Assembly: GCA_013398615.1 (NCBI GenBank)
Contig: VZSR01001477.1
Coordinates: 2,652,376-2,716,375, forward strand
Length of the DNA stretch: 64,000 nt
Direction: 5' to 3'
Source: Brachypodius melanocephalos
Lineage: Eukaryota > Chordata > Aves > Passeriformes > Pycnonotidae
Of the stretch, positions 52,301 through 64,000 are shown in pieces (position 1 is the first letter of the stretch; every line of letters begins with the position of its first letter). Position numbers and translations under genes: made by a program. The notes under the pieces were generated by a model. That model did not search any database. It saw only the letters and a program-made list of their open reading frames with translations, and was not told the origin of the DNA.

Positions 52301-53381
52301 GAAATACTACTATAAATAAAAGTATTTTTGTCCTGCTGTGCTGAACAGCAATTGTACAAGACTGGCTCTGGCATGCCAGTCAATACATCTCAAGAATGCA
52401 GTGAAGAACTGCACAGTATCCCAAAAACGCTCTATGGAGTTATTTGTACTAGGAGTGACAATTAATTTTTATGTATCCAAAAATTCCAAGGTCTTAATGA
52501 ATTTCAGAACAATGAATGCAATCTTCCTTTTTACATCTTATTATATTAACAATTAAAATCCCACTAAAGAACCTAGCTATAAAAATCAAAACAAGATTTA
52601 ATTTTGTGTTTTCAGAAGCCTGATTTATTCAGTATTTTATTTTGCTGTATTTTCTGCTGGGATAAATGCTTAATACAAATCAAAGCATTCAAAAGTAAAT
52701 CAGATATCAGACAGATTTCCTGAAAATATTAATTTGTGACTTTTAAAAGAGTAACTCACACAAATATTTGGATATTGGCTTTATTTTGTACTGGACTCAG
52801 GAAAGTCCTTGGGTATATTCGCAGTCATGGATGCAGAGACTACTTAAAAGTTTGCATAATTAAAAGCCATGACTAAGAAATAAAACTTTTAACTACAACA
52901 ATTCAAGTGTGCTTTAGATCATCATGATTTTTCATCTGTGGGAGCAGAAAAAGAGGTACTACCACGTCTCCAGGTTTTTTTTTTTCCTCCAGTGTCCACA
53001 AAGGAATTTGATTTTTACCTGGCATTTGCACACAGGGTTAGCAACATAACATGATTTTCATTGCTTCTTTGGGGAGTTGCACTAGGAAATGTGTCTGTGC
53101 TCCTCATATGTAATGTGGACTATGTCTCGTTTTTATAGAAAGAGAACTTATCCTATGTTTATTCTTTTGACCTATGCCATAGCAAAGTAATACAATTAGT
53201 GTCAGTATTTTTAAGTAGTGGAAAATATAACAGTGCAGAGCCAATGTGCATCATTTAGAAAACAATATGAACAAAATAGCTTGCCAATGTGTTAGCAAAT
53301 ATTTGGATGTCATACTTTAATATCTCTACCATAAATGTGTCAGCTCAAACTAAAAGTGCATTGTATACTGCTTCATTGCAA
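49374..53381. other. No recognisable gene
   Basis: AT-rich. Two local structures stand out. One is a 15-base direct repeat, ACACTATTTCCCAAG, at 49622-49636 and 49972-49986. The other is a GC-rich perfect inverted repeat, ACTGTGCAGC (50121-50130) with GCTGCACAGT (50137-50146), around a 6-base loop. No gene was seen. Confidence 0.55.
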
Positions 53382-53419
53382 GGACAATGAAAATGAATCT
53401 CTCTTAATTTTCATTGTCC
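53382..53419. repeat. Perfect 13-base inverted repeat (hairpin)
   Basis: GGACAATGAAAAT (53382-53394) and ATTTTCATTGTCC (53407-53419) are exact reverse complements around a 12-base loop. The region to the right contains homeodomain-type core words (ATTAG, TAATTA) and balanced composition, as conserved non-coding elements often do. That reading is inference. Confidence 0.85.
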
Positions 53420-53827
53420 AAATGTGCAATTAAACCCTGCTGATGTGGTAAATATAAAGCTGCTTTGTTACTTCAATGTGAGTTGATTATTACAATGAAG
53501 CCTCCCAGTTTGAGTTTAAATGAGAAATCAAATTGATTAGCATATAATTAGAGATAAACAGGCTCACATGAAAATCTAACCTCATGCAGGCATTGTCTGT
53601 TCAGTTAAGTAGGGCTCAAACTGAGCTTTCCATTTATAAACATAAATTGGACTTAGCTGAAAATTGCTCTGTCTCCTGGCTGTCAGTGATATGATTCAAT
53701 GTATTTGGTAGTCTGTCATTGTGGAATGACATTTAGAACACTGAATACCAATATGCACTGCACCAAAGACTGCTGAACTTCACATTTGTGACTCAAGTTT
53801 AAGCTTTATATCTCCTATTCAAGAAGA

Positions 53828-53865
53828 ACCTTGATGGCTTAATGGATAAGATGCTGATCTTTCCC
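53828..53865 (+). other. tRNA-Arg-like 5' half without box B
   Basis: TGGCTTAATGGATAAG and the following TGCTGATCT closely match the D-arm and anticodon-stem start of vertebrate tRNA-Arg genes, including an A box (TGGCTTAATGG at 53835-53845). No B box (GGTTCGANNCC type) is found at the expected distance, and the acceptor stem cannot be paired. It may be a decayed tRNA pseudogene, the head of an old SINE, or a chance likeness. Confidence 0.3.
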
Positions 53866-54559
53866 AGTCTACCATCTGAGCAATGAGGACAGGTAAAGTG
53901 TTGTTTGTGCTTAATCCTAGGGAAGCAGGAGGCTGCATCCTGCACAATCAGCAACAACTTTTCAAAGACAGGTTGAGTAATGTTTGAGCCGTGTCCCTCT
54001 AAAGCTATTTTAATGGATCATAAACATTAATTTAACCATATAATCAAATACAACAAGGTCTACAAGTGCACTCTTAAGTGAGTCAAGAAAAAAACAGGAA
54101 GATTTTAAACTTTAATTGGAGACTTTTTTCCTAAGTGAACATAACCAAAAAGGTGCAAATAGATTTAAGAGATATTTCCCATTCAGGGGAATGGATTTAA
54201 ACTGTCACAAAGTCTGATCTTAGTGTTCTTGTGACTTGCATTGGAAAACACTCGTTAAAAGAATCTCTACATATCTTATTATAATACATGAACAGCAGGA
54301 GAAATAACATTTTCATACAAAATATTTTAAAATAAAACTGCTGCTGCTTGCATGGGTCCCACTAGATTTGCAGTCTTATATTTAACAATTATAAAGAGGG
54401 AACTGAACCATTAAAAATTTTAACTTGACTTTTTTAGTTCCTTAGAATTAAGATAATTTGTTTTATTACACCAAGAACTGGGAAGGAAGATTTTATTTAC
54501 ATGCTTCAATGCTTGGCTTGTCACACACTGTTACTAGCACATGCAGATCATGTCATCCC

Positions 54560-54562
<3 letters not shown>

Positions 54563-54590
<28 letters not shown>
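54563..54590 (+). repeat. Poly-T run
   Basis: Twenty-eight T preceded by a C run and followed by CCCAAGG. It lies about 270 bases before a 42-base poly-A run. Confidence 0.9.
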
Positions 54591-54856
54591 CCCAAGGAAT
54601 TAACTGCAAGAAGTATAATTATAGCTTGATATCTCAAGCAAGTAGCATAATACTCAAGGTGGGGAGTCACTACATGGATGAAGACTTAAAAAATACTGAA
54701 TATTGTAGACCATTTCCATTACAGCTATTTTACTTGCCAAACACCATTTGTTATGCTGAATCACAATCAAAACTTGCTTGGAAATTGATAAATTGAATTC
54801 AAATTATTTTAGACAGATAAATATAAAATATAAGGAATACTCTTAAAACCTCTCCA

Positions 54857-54857
<1 letters not shown>

Positions 54858-54899
<42 letters not shown>
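54858..54899 (+). repeat. Poly-A run of 42 bases
   Basis: An uninterrupted run of A, the longest homopolymer in the window. It is preceded by CTCTCCAC and followed by GATATTATCC. The 267 bases between it and the T run at 54563-54590 show no gene or known repeat. Confidence 0.95.
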
Positions 54900-54901
<2 letters not shown>

Positions 54902-57900
54902 TATTATCCCAGAAATGTTTTGATGTTTTGTAGAGGGGAAAATAGAGGCCTTAAGATTGATTTAAATGAAAATATAGAGATTTTCTTTGCTAGAAAGATG
55001 TTTTATTCACAACATGTTTCACCCAAATCTTTCTTTGTTTTGCAACTGATTTTTCTGCATCTCCATAAAGCATTTTAACTTTAGTGTCTCTACAGACTGC
55101 CCAAAGAGCTTAGGCAGTCTCCATTTTTATAGGTTTTCAATATCCTAAAGTTTCTTGCAGCCTGAAGGAACATTCCTTTTATGTGTCTGGACAATTCCCT
55201 TCTAATCATAGATTGACCTGATGAGAATTATAGGATAGACTGTTAGTGGTGGGAAAAAAAGTACTCAAATTTCTGTTAGCTTTAAAAAAAAAGTTAAATG
55301 TTAAATGAAAAACAAGAACTCTTATCTTAAACTTAAGGTTTCATTTGAGAATTGCTTTTCTGGACAAGTGAGGTAATACTGACATATCCTTGCTTGATCA
55401 CTTAGACCCTTGTTTTTGTGCTGTCATAGCCTGACATTTTTAGTCAGCTAGAAAGGCCCAAAAAGGCAGATTCACTGGTGCATCCTTTGGAAAACACCAA
55501 TTCACTGTGAGACCCCATAACTGAGCTTGCCTTTGAACAGAGAAATGCTTGCCTTCCCCTACTATGGAAGAGAAAGACATTCCCTTGTTTTCCAATTATG
55601 TTTCCAATGATTCCAAGCTGAAAACTTTGCAAGTTTTTTTTTTTTGTTTTTTTTTTTTTTTAATTTATATCTATGTGGCAAACAGTGGGGCAATAAAATA
55701 ACTTTGTTCAGTAGACAAGGCAGGCAGGGCTAGCAAATGAAGCAACCAAAACATGGCCCACCTCATCATCACAAGCACATCCTATATTCCTACTCTAACT
55801 TTTTTTGGTTTTCCCTCACTAATGGCATTATTTTAAAATATGGGAAGACAAATATTTTTCTACTCTGAAGATATATTCTGAAGATATTAAAGCAAAACTC
55901 CTAATTACACAAGTTTATTTTTTTGAAACTTGACTTAATGTGAAATGACTTATCTCTATAGCTTAGTATTTAATGTGAGCTCCTGATTTGGGAGGAATCA
56001 GAGAGAAAAGTAAGAAAATAAGAGAAAAAATCTCTCACAAAATGGAAAAGCTATTTCTATCTTTCAGAAAATACAGAAAAGATTTATATCTATAACTCAT
56101 ACAAACATCAAAGTTATGATATCCTGGTGGAAAAAGTGGATGAAGATGACCCTAAAATTAGAAAGAATAATCTTTTGGAATTGTTTTCATCATTTATTGC
56201 TTGATATTCCATTTCAGGATTTAATTCAATTTCTTTCTAAGTTTTATAAAAGAAAAACAAACCAAAATTTCCATTTTTCAGTACAACAGTCAAATTGATA
56301 GTCTGGGAAGAAAAAAATAGCCTATGTGCAGCAGGAAATGGGATAAGAAAAGATGTCCTTTTGTGAAACTGTTGTTTCTTTCTCAATCACTACAGAAGCT
56401 TCTGAAAAAGGCAGGTAGTACAGTAAAAAAAAAAAAGTGGAAAAAAGTACAGTGAAAAAAAGCTATCTTGTCTGAAACAGGTGATAATCTTCTTTTCATT
56501 GGGAGAATAAATAGCCAGTAAACAACAGGAGACGACTTTCTGAGCTTTTGCCCACTGCCTTCAAAGTGATTTGGATTCTAAGGGATGCTCTTGTAGTAGA
56601 GGATGCTGTGCTACACAAGGGTAGCTGAAGAGAAGGTCTGTGCACAAAGCAGTGCGGGACAGTTTTGAACCACAGCGGAAAGAATCTAGCACTGATACTC
56701 TTCAGAGCAGCAGTGTCACTGAATCAGCATAGAGCCACACTCACACTAATAAACCCTGCCAAGATTAGCCTAGTCCCAGACCATAAACTACCAAAGTTCT
56801 TGCTAGAAAATTCATTCCATGAAAAGATCCTCATATAACTAAAATGCTGTCTGGATTTCTTCTGGACCAAGCTCTGACATCCAGACATAATTTCCTCTTT
56901 ACCTCTCTTGTAGGTAAGGCTTTGAAACAAATTTCACTTACAGATCTTCCAGTCCTAGACATCGAAGAATCTTCATATTTAAATAAAATTTCTTGGTATC
57001 TGATAAAAAATATTCTGCATTGCAGCTATATATGAGCTATCATTCAAGACAGAAGAATGCTATGAACATCTACTTTTTTTAGTAGAAGTGCTTATTTTCC
57101 CCTTAGTAATTAATACTTCAGTAGAGCACAAAACTTTACTTACATAATTTTCCCTACAGTCTTAATTTTAACCAACACTCATCCTATCAGTTGACATTTT
57201 AGTATGTGTAAGTTCTCCCCAGGATACATACTATAAAAATCGTTCACCTCTGTAGAACTCAAGACTTGGTGACAAAAACAACAAAGCAGTTCACCTATCT
57301 ATTCTGCAACAATTTATCCATTTAGATTACTCAAGATACAGTAGTCAAAGAGCAAAGGTGCAGGTCATTCCAAGTTGTGCAGCTCTTCCTAATTAAAACC
57401 AAACACCTCTCAGTTTTTGTGTGAGTTGCTGGCATGCCTCATGAAGGACAGGTTAAAGGAACCCAAAGAGAGCTGACATTTTATTCAGCAGAACTGATTA
57501 TTCCAGTGAAATAATAATTTAGCCAAAGTCAATTAAAAAGTAAAATATAAAGGTTTAAAAGCTACTTCTGAGAGGAGTTTTGTTCTTTTTTTCTCATTTC
57601 TATTGGGTTTGTTTGTTTTACACTTCCTTGAAATATATGTTGCAATAGTCAAGGAATAAATGACAGTCAAGAAATCCATTTTATTTCAGCAAAAAGTGAT
57701 TATTTAAGTTTTATAGGTGATTTTGAGTCCTCTTTCTCTCCTCCCACCTTCAGTTTTCTGTTTTACCAGAATATGTTTTTAAAGGAAGCAGCACTGAAGA
57801 GATGCTTATTGGTTGAATTCTGCTGTGTTTCTAATAGCCCTTACTGAAAGAGCAAAACAAAGCAACTGTTGTCATGTTTCCACATAACATGACATAACAT

Positions 57901-59916
57901 GTTCTGTATGCCTAGAACAGAAACCAGGCATTTTATCACTTTGTTCCCCAAGTCCTGTTTGCAATGACAAAATAATATAATTGTAAAATGTTTGCCACTG
58001 GGATGAAGTACTGAAGATATAATAGCTGAATAAAAATTCAGCACTTCTACACTTATGACAGATGAGTCATTGCTGCAAATTCTTTAGCAAGTACTTAGAG
58101 AATCTTCATATCCTAAAAAAAAAAATCTGTTCCTGAAGTACTTCCCTGACATGCATTATTTCCTCTTCTTCCTGAAATTCCTGTGCAGCCTTTGATATCA
58201 CCACCTGCGCACAAGTACAGAGAATAAAGTGAAGAAATACAAGTCTCCAGACAAGTCTCCACACCAACAAACATCGCACTGTGGTATCCATTCTGGTTCT
58301 TATATTAATCCATTTGAAATCATGCAACTTCTGGCCTTTTATTTACAGAGAGTTGTGCTCCAGGTTATTTACCTCAGTCTGTTGTGCAGGCAGAGCTCTT
58401 AATCACATAAGATTAGTGGCAAACTGAATTATTTCACTTCCATGGGTTTCCAAAGAAAACTCTTCAGCCCTAGTGTATGACCATAGCACATCAGAAGTGT
58501 GAAGGTCCTTGCACATCTACAATATTTCAGTCAAAGGCAGGAAATAGGTGAATGAGAACACATTTTGAATCTCCCCACGGTCACCAGACAAATGCCACTA
58601 GAAGAACTCTGCAGAAGTCTGACCTGAGATCTGAACTAATCCCCACAGCCAAATGTAACAGCAAAAAAAAATTAGGAGTTAAGTCTGCTGATGAGTTTAT
58701 CTCACATAAAAGATAAAGCTAGATATTGAAAAATTTTAGAAACAACTTATAAGATTCACTGATTGAGCAATAAAATATTATATGAAGTTCAAGGTAGACA
58801 AATTTAAAGTGACTTATATGGAATGATCACAGTATCACATTTTATATTCACAAGAGATGCTGAAATTACTTATTAACCAAACAAAGTATCTTGCCAGGGG
58901 GGAGATGGAGGAGTGATTTTGGTGACAGGTAGCTCCATGAAACCACCAGTTCAGTAGTAGAGACCCATTTCTACCACTTGTTTTGCCTTTTTAATTAGAA
59001 AAAAATGAAAAGCTAAAAAAACCTTTGTTATTCAACAGTACATATCCATGACTTGCTTATACCTTGAACACTGTGTGCCATTATTCTCACTCATCTAAAG
59101 AAGGAATACAGCACAAATAAACATAAATTGTTCAAAGAAGGGTGACAAAGACGGTCAAACAGCTTCTACATATTGAAAAGGGTAGTGGTCAAGTACCTTT
59201 TAGCTTAGAAATGAGGTTACACAGAGTATGTGAGAGAAGTTCAGAAATCTCAGAAAGGACAAGGGTGGATAAGACTAACTCCTCATTCTGTATTACTCAT
59301 ATGATCTTTGTGTTTTCCATTTGTTCAGACAAATCATTATGTTACTGCTTGAGAAGTTAAAGAAAATACCTTACAGCACAATATTATTGATGTTGTTTTC
59401 CTCTGTGTAATCACACTACTTTCTGTGCATCCTTCTATATTGAATGTACTGTTCAAGCTTTGTTACATAGTTCTTCTTTAATTCACAGCCCAGAATGAAA
59501 GTTAAGGAATTGCCTGTCACAGAAACAGACAGAGAATTACAGGACATAATCAGAAATCACAGGGTCACAGAAACAAAAATAAGGAAAAAACACTAGCAGT
59601 CATGAAAAATTCCATGTTAGCACTTTTTATGTAATTGTTAGAATTTGTGTATTTTCCTGGGAAAAGTATTCTGCATATAACATGTTTGACCACACATGTG
59701 GAAGGAGGCTGCATTGAACAGAAAATAATTTTGTTTATGAAAACCTGAGGGAAAAGAAAGTTAGACTTTTTATACCGGCATTTCAGAGAGAATTTTACTG
59801 AAATACAACTCTCTAGTGAGGACATTTAGGAAGATAATTACTTTGTTTTGGTTGTTCCTTTTATTCCAAGAGGGTTTTTTTGTTGGTTTTTTTTTTTTTT
59901 TTTTGTACCTAATAGA
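54900..59916. other. No recognisable gene
   Basis: AT-rich. T-rich low-complexity sequence lies at 55636-55661 and a poly-T run at 59887-59904. An 8-base inverted repeat (AGACTGCC/GGCAGTCT) lies near 55094-55120. The short frames lack motifs. Confidence 0.55.
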
Positions 59917-59949
59917 CTCTACTATGTCTAAGTTGTAGACATAGTAGAG
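59917..59949. repeat. Perfect 14-base inverted repeat
   Basis: CTCTACTATGTCTA (59917-59930) and TAGACATAGTAGAG (59936-59949) are exact reverse complements around a 5-base loop, the longest perfect hairpin that I noticed. It lies just left of a CR1 3' end, with a poly-T run before it. Confidence 0.9.
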
Positions 59950-59981
59950 CACTAGAGCATTTACCATAGACAGATCTGGAG

Positions 59982-60315
59982 TCACAGCACAACAGATTCA
60001 TTGAAGTTGGAAAAGACCTCCAAGAGCATTGAGTCCAAACTTTGTCTGATCACCAACTTGTCAACTAGACCATAGCAGTAAGTGTCCTGTCCAGACATTT
60101 CTTGAATAACTCCAGGGATTGTGACTCTAACACCTCCCTGGCAGTCCATTTCAATGTTCAACAATGCTTTCTGTGAAGAAATTCCTCCTGATGGCCAGTC
60201 TGAACCTCCTCTGTCATATCCAGAGGCTGTGTCCTCTTGTCCTGTTTTGGTTGCTTGAAAGAAGAGGCCAGCTGCCACCTGGCTAAAGCCTGCTTGCAGG
60301 TAGTTGTAGAGAACA
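59982..60315 (-). mobile_element. CR1 LINE 3' end, minus strand
   Basis: It begins with a degraded terminal repeat (CACAGCACAACAGATTCATT). It then follows the CR1 3' UTR and the C-terminal end of ORF2, with ACCTCCAAGAGCATTGAGTCC, AATTCCTCCTGATGG, GTGTCCTCTTGTCCTG and GCAGGTAGTTGTAGAGAA. It stops where the next CR1 begins. The minus-strand frame over it is only partly ORF2-derived. Confidence 0.88.
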
Positions 60316-60331
60316 AACAGTTCAGTTTTAT

Positions 60332-61335
60332 CATAGAATATCCAGAGTTGGAAGGAACTCGTAAGGATCATTCAGTCCAACTTCTGGCCCTACCCAGGAA
60401 AACTCCAAGAATCATACCATGTGCCTGAGGGCGTTATCCAAATGCTTCCAGAGCTCTAGCAAGAGGCCTCTGGGTTGTGGTTTGCAGCCTGGACCTCAGA
60501 GAATGACAATCACCCAGAACAGCTAGTGATAAAGGAGTACTGGAGTTGATCTCCTTGTCCAGATCGATAAAGATGTTAAACACAACTGGGCCCAATTCTG
60601 AGCCTTTGGGAATGCCAGCTGGATGTGGTTCCATTCACCACTACTCTCTGGGCCTGGCCCTCCAGCCTGGTTTTAACCCAGCAAAGACTGCACCTGTCCC
60701 AGACACGGGCTGTCAGCTGCTCCAGGAGAATCACACGGGAAACTACACCAAAGGCTTTGCTGAAGTCCAGGTAGACAACATCCACAGACTTTTCCTCGTC
60801 CACTGGATGGGTTTTTGGGTCATAAAAGTTCAGGCTGGTTAGGCAGGACTTGCCTTTCCTAAAACCATGCTGTCTAGGCCTGATGCCCTTGTTCTGTGGG
60901 TGTTGTGTGGTGGCACTCAAGATGCCCTGTTTCATAACCTTCCCAAGCTCCAAGGTCAGGCTGACAGGCCTGTAGTTCTCCAGATATTCCTTCCAGCTGT
61001 TCTTATGGGTGGACATCACTCTGCCTACCCTCCAGTCATCTGAGACCTTCCCAATTAATCAAGGCTGATGGTAAACCATGGAGACCTGCTTGGTGGTCCA
61101 GAGGTGAGCTTTTACACCGGTTCCCATGGGTACCCTTGGATAAATCCCACCCGGTCCCATACACTTGTGAGTGTCTAAGTGGCTCAGAAGGTCACTACCT
61201 TCTTCCTCTTGGATGGCAGAAGCAGAAGGTATTCTGCTCCTCAGCCCTATTTACCAGCTCAGTGGATGGTTGTCCTGACTTTCATTCTCCCGTATGACAT
61301 ATTGGATTAAAACTTTTTCTGGAAGGGTTTTAAAA
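60332..61335 (-). mobile_element. CR1 LINE with partial reverse transcriptase, minus strand
   Basis: It starts TCATAGAATATCCAGAG and has a 3' UTR of the same subtype as 39369-39630. On the minus strand, ORF2 shows reverse transcriptase blocks in order: ENYRPVSL, QHGFRKGKSCLTSL, VDVVYLDFSKAF (motif A) and RVVVNG in the frame at 60576-61019. After a frameshift, IPKGSELGPVVFNIFIDLD (motif B region) lies at 60434-60634. The catalytic FADD motif C is missing: the sequence passes directly from the IFIDLD block to 3' UTR, so an internal deletion is likely. Further upstream, 61020-61260 still follows CR1 before fading out near 61335. The element cannot encode a working enzyme. Confidence 0.9.
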
Positions 61336-63341
61336 GAGAATAGGTGGACAGCACGCAGAGATAACTGGAAATTTATGAAGTCTTGTTTTCTATTATTATT
61401 GTGAAATCACTCTGTATATCTTAGTAGAATGCTACATATACCATGTCTTGTGTAAAACTCTTCTATCATACTTTTTTTCATTTTGTATTTATTAAAATGC
61501 TACAGGCGGCTGCTACACAATAAAGACTGAAAGTTACCATTTTATTTTCTGCTCACCATGCCTTCAGGAATAGGCTCTGTATAGAGACAGGTACAGAAAC
61601 CTGTAATTTATGACTCCCACTGCAGTTTAGACAGGAGAGAGCTTCCAAACAGATTAGTGTTGTCAGAATTTCAACTATCTGTTCATACCCTGTAGCAGAA
61701 AATTAGATATCTATAGGATTTTGCTAGGAGAAATTTACATGCCCAAGGAATTGAGCTTCTTTCATACCAGACAGGGTTCTGAGGATCTACATTTTAGATG
61801 TTATTGCCCAAATCCCCCAGTAAATCCACCCATAATGCTGAACTGCTATGGTGTTTCTGGGTTTACAAAAAATCGTATCAAGTTAAATTCCCATACTTTT
61901 TCAAATTCCAAATTTACTATATATCTAAATAGGAAAGAAGATATCATTAAAGTTTTGTAAAATAGATCAATAATAATAATTGACAGTAGAATATATACTA
62001 TATTAACTCTTGGCAGATTTTTTTCTTTATTTTTATTACTTAGTCTGAGACTGGATCCTGGAAAAGTCTTTTTCTCACTTATGAGTTATGGTAAGAAATT
62101 ATTTAGGAGCTGCTGTAAAAATACCAAGAAATGTAGTAGCTTTTCTCTCAGAGAACCCACTGACTTCCATGTTAAGAAAAAAATGTTGATCTTTTTCTAC
62201 AACTCAGACTTAGAAATTAATTTTCAAGGACATTTCTGTAAAGAAGGAAACAAAACCTCTTAATGTAAAGAAGATGGTAGATTTTATTAGAACAAAATGC
62301 AAGAAATTTAACTTATTGTAAGATACAGCTTACATTTGTACCTTACAATTCAATTTCAATTGCTATTCACATGTTAAAATACTTTGCAACATCTTTCTCT
62401 TTTAAAATGCTTAAATGTTGAAGGATGAAAGAGCAATATGAGTGCATATCTGGTAAGGAACCAAGTTATTTAATACTGAGGAAGAGATACTCTGCTCTCA
62501 TGAAAATGTGTGTAACTTTCTTTTCTTTTCTAAGAATAAATTGAAATTTATCTGCAGTCATATCTAAAATACTCACTCCTAAAAAACACCCAGAAATCTC
62601 AGCTTCTTCTGAGACACTTGTATACAAAAGTATTATTTCATAGTTATGATAATCTACTGTAAAATGCTGAGAACCCCAGGTCAATTCCCTTTCACTTCAC
62701 ACCAAAATAGCTGAGTCACTTCAGTAATGGCATGAAGTTTACACGAAATTTTATCCATTTTTCCCAGTACAGTATATTCAAACTCTTCAATAAAACATGA
62801 ATTGAAACAGGAGCTTTTGAAACATAATAATTTTTACTGTACTAGACACAGCATTGAAGAGAGCTAGAAATAAGCAGTATAATAACAAACCCCACTGTGT
62901 CAAAGGTTTGAGATTCTAAATTCTATGACTTGACATCATTCTCGCAAGGACATTTTACTCACTAGATTTTTTCAAATGAAGCTGTGATATTGCATGTTTC
63001 TGTCTGTTTGGGAGGAATTATTTCTTAAAGGAAAAAAAAAGATATTGCAGATAGATGGTTCCTCAAATGTGCGTAGTAAAGGCTGCAAAAGGCAGACACA
63101 CTTTTGCATCAGTTATGAAAATTTTCTATACCTTGCAAAGTCTGAACTATGAAACTTCTGTTAATTCATTAATTTTAAGCCTAACTTTTTTCCAACATGT
63201 CTGCAGGAAAAAAGAGAAATTGCTGCAGAGAGTGTGTGACTGAACTTAAGTAAATGAATTTAAGTAAATATCTTCCCATATCCTTGATATTCTCTCTAAT
63301 TTTAAAGTGAGGATTGCATAGACTTTCTTTAACAGAGAGAT
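61336..63341. other. No recognisable gene
   Basis: AT-rich DNA with short frames on both strands and no motif. No transposon is recognised after the CR1. Confidence 0.55.
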
Positions 63342-63367
63342 TATATATATATATATATATATATATT
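63342..63367. repeat. (TA)n microsatellite
   Basis: About thirteen alternating TA units. Confidence 0.95.
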
Positions 63368-64000
63368 TGTAAGAGATATTAACACTAGGAAAGCTCAATA
63401 TAGTTATTCTATAAAACACTGCAATGCAAATAAACCATTTAATAAATGCTGTTCTGGTTTCATAAAAAATCTTGACAGTGTTCAATCATTATTAGCATGT
63501 GAGAAAGTTTTTTTAAATATTTTCTCAAATAAATCCTTTAATGTTAATAAGAATTAGAATTAAGATAATAAATTTGTCCATTTTGTGCAAAGTTTCTTTC
63601 GTAACTTCTAAAAGATCAATTTATCTCTAAGTAACGTAAAATAGCTGTAGTGCAAGAATAAAATAAAATTAATAGGTGGTGAAATAATTTGAAATGCATT
63701 AAAGAAAAAGAAAAATCAGTCCTGTCAACGTTTACTGCAGAAGAAAGAGAGAAGAAATCAAAATTGCAGGGTTTTATGTCTGGACAGTTTTATTCTAAGG
63801 CACAAGAGGAAGAATGACAATTCACAAATACTGAGAAAATATTAATGCACTGAGTAAAGTTGACCAGTTCAGGACAACCTAAAGATCCAATACCTGAATA
63901 ATGTTTCTATTATTATTTGCAGTATAATTTCTATGGAAGTAAAACAGGGAGTAAGACAAAATTATTGTCATTATTAAATGAGACGGGAAAGCCTTGCAAA
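63368..64000. other. No recognisable gene
   Basis: AT-rich sequence to the end of the window. Nothing was recognised. Confidence 0.55.

Noticed and set aside
1..64000. CRISPR arrays, bacterial operons or a prophage
   Set aside because: There are no regularly spaced direct repeats with unique spacers, no dense coding and no ribosome binding sites. The repeats are those of a bird genome.

Overview
This window looks like gene-poor nuclear DNA from a bird, most likely a songbird. The evidence is its repeats. There are several CR1 LINE copies, most still carrying the CR1 3' end with its eight-base terminal motif (ATTCTGTG or a close variant). There are also solo LTRs of kinds I recognise from passerine endogenous retroviruses. 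The base composition is AT-rich, with many poly-A/poly-T runs and microsatellites. I found no cellular protein-coding gene, no rRNA, no intact tRNA and no CRISPR array. Most short open frames are chance frames or frames read through repeats. The exceptions are decayed fragments of CR1 ORF1 and ORF2.

Layout. 1-10.6 kb: unannotated AT-rich DNA with one possible LTR near 4.1-4.6 kb and a long poly-T/(GTTTT)n tract at 6.7 kb. 10.6-11.0 kb: a solo LTR with a TATA box and a polyadenylation signal. 11-25 kb: mostly featureless, with a possible LTR at 19.7-20.2 kb. 25.6-26.2 kb: an ERVL-like LTR on the minus strand. 27.7-29.0 kb: an old minus-strand CR1 fragment covering the end of the endonuclease and the linker of ORF2. 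34.0-35.9 kb: a CR1 ORF1 fragment (coiled coil plus GDSL-like esterase) split by an ERVK-type solo LTR, beside another LTR-like fragment. 38.4-39.6 kb: a T/G-rich tract and two CR1 3' ends. 43.3-45.3 kb: one solo LTR, then a CR1 split by an ERVL-like solo LTR with near-matching 5-base target-site duplications. 46-49.4 kb: two more CR1 tails and a GATA microsatellite. 53.4-53.9 kb: a perfect 13-base hairpin and a tRNA-Arg-like half. 60.0-61.3 kb: two adjacent minus-strand CR1 copies, one with recognisable reverse transcriptase blocks.

No working system of interacting genes is present. The most informative content is the order of insertions (CR1 first, LTRs later), the LTR regulatory sequences, and a few perfect inverted repeats that the transposons do not explain. 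The window could be intergenic or lie inside a very long intron; the sequence alone does not decide this. Repeat family names come from recognition by eye, and exact subfamilies would need a RepeatMasker run against an avian library.
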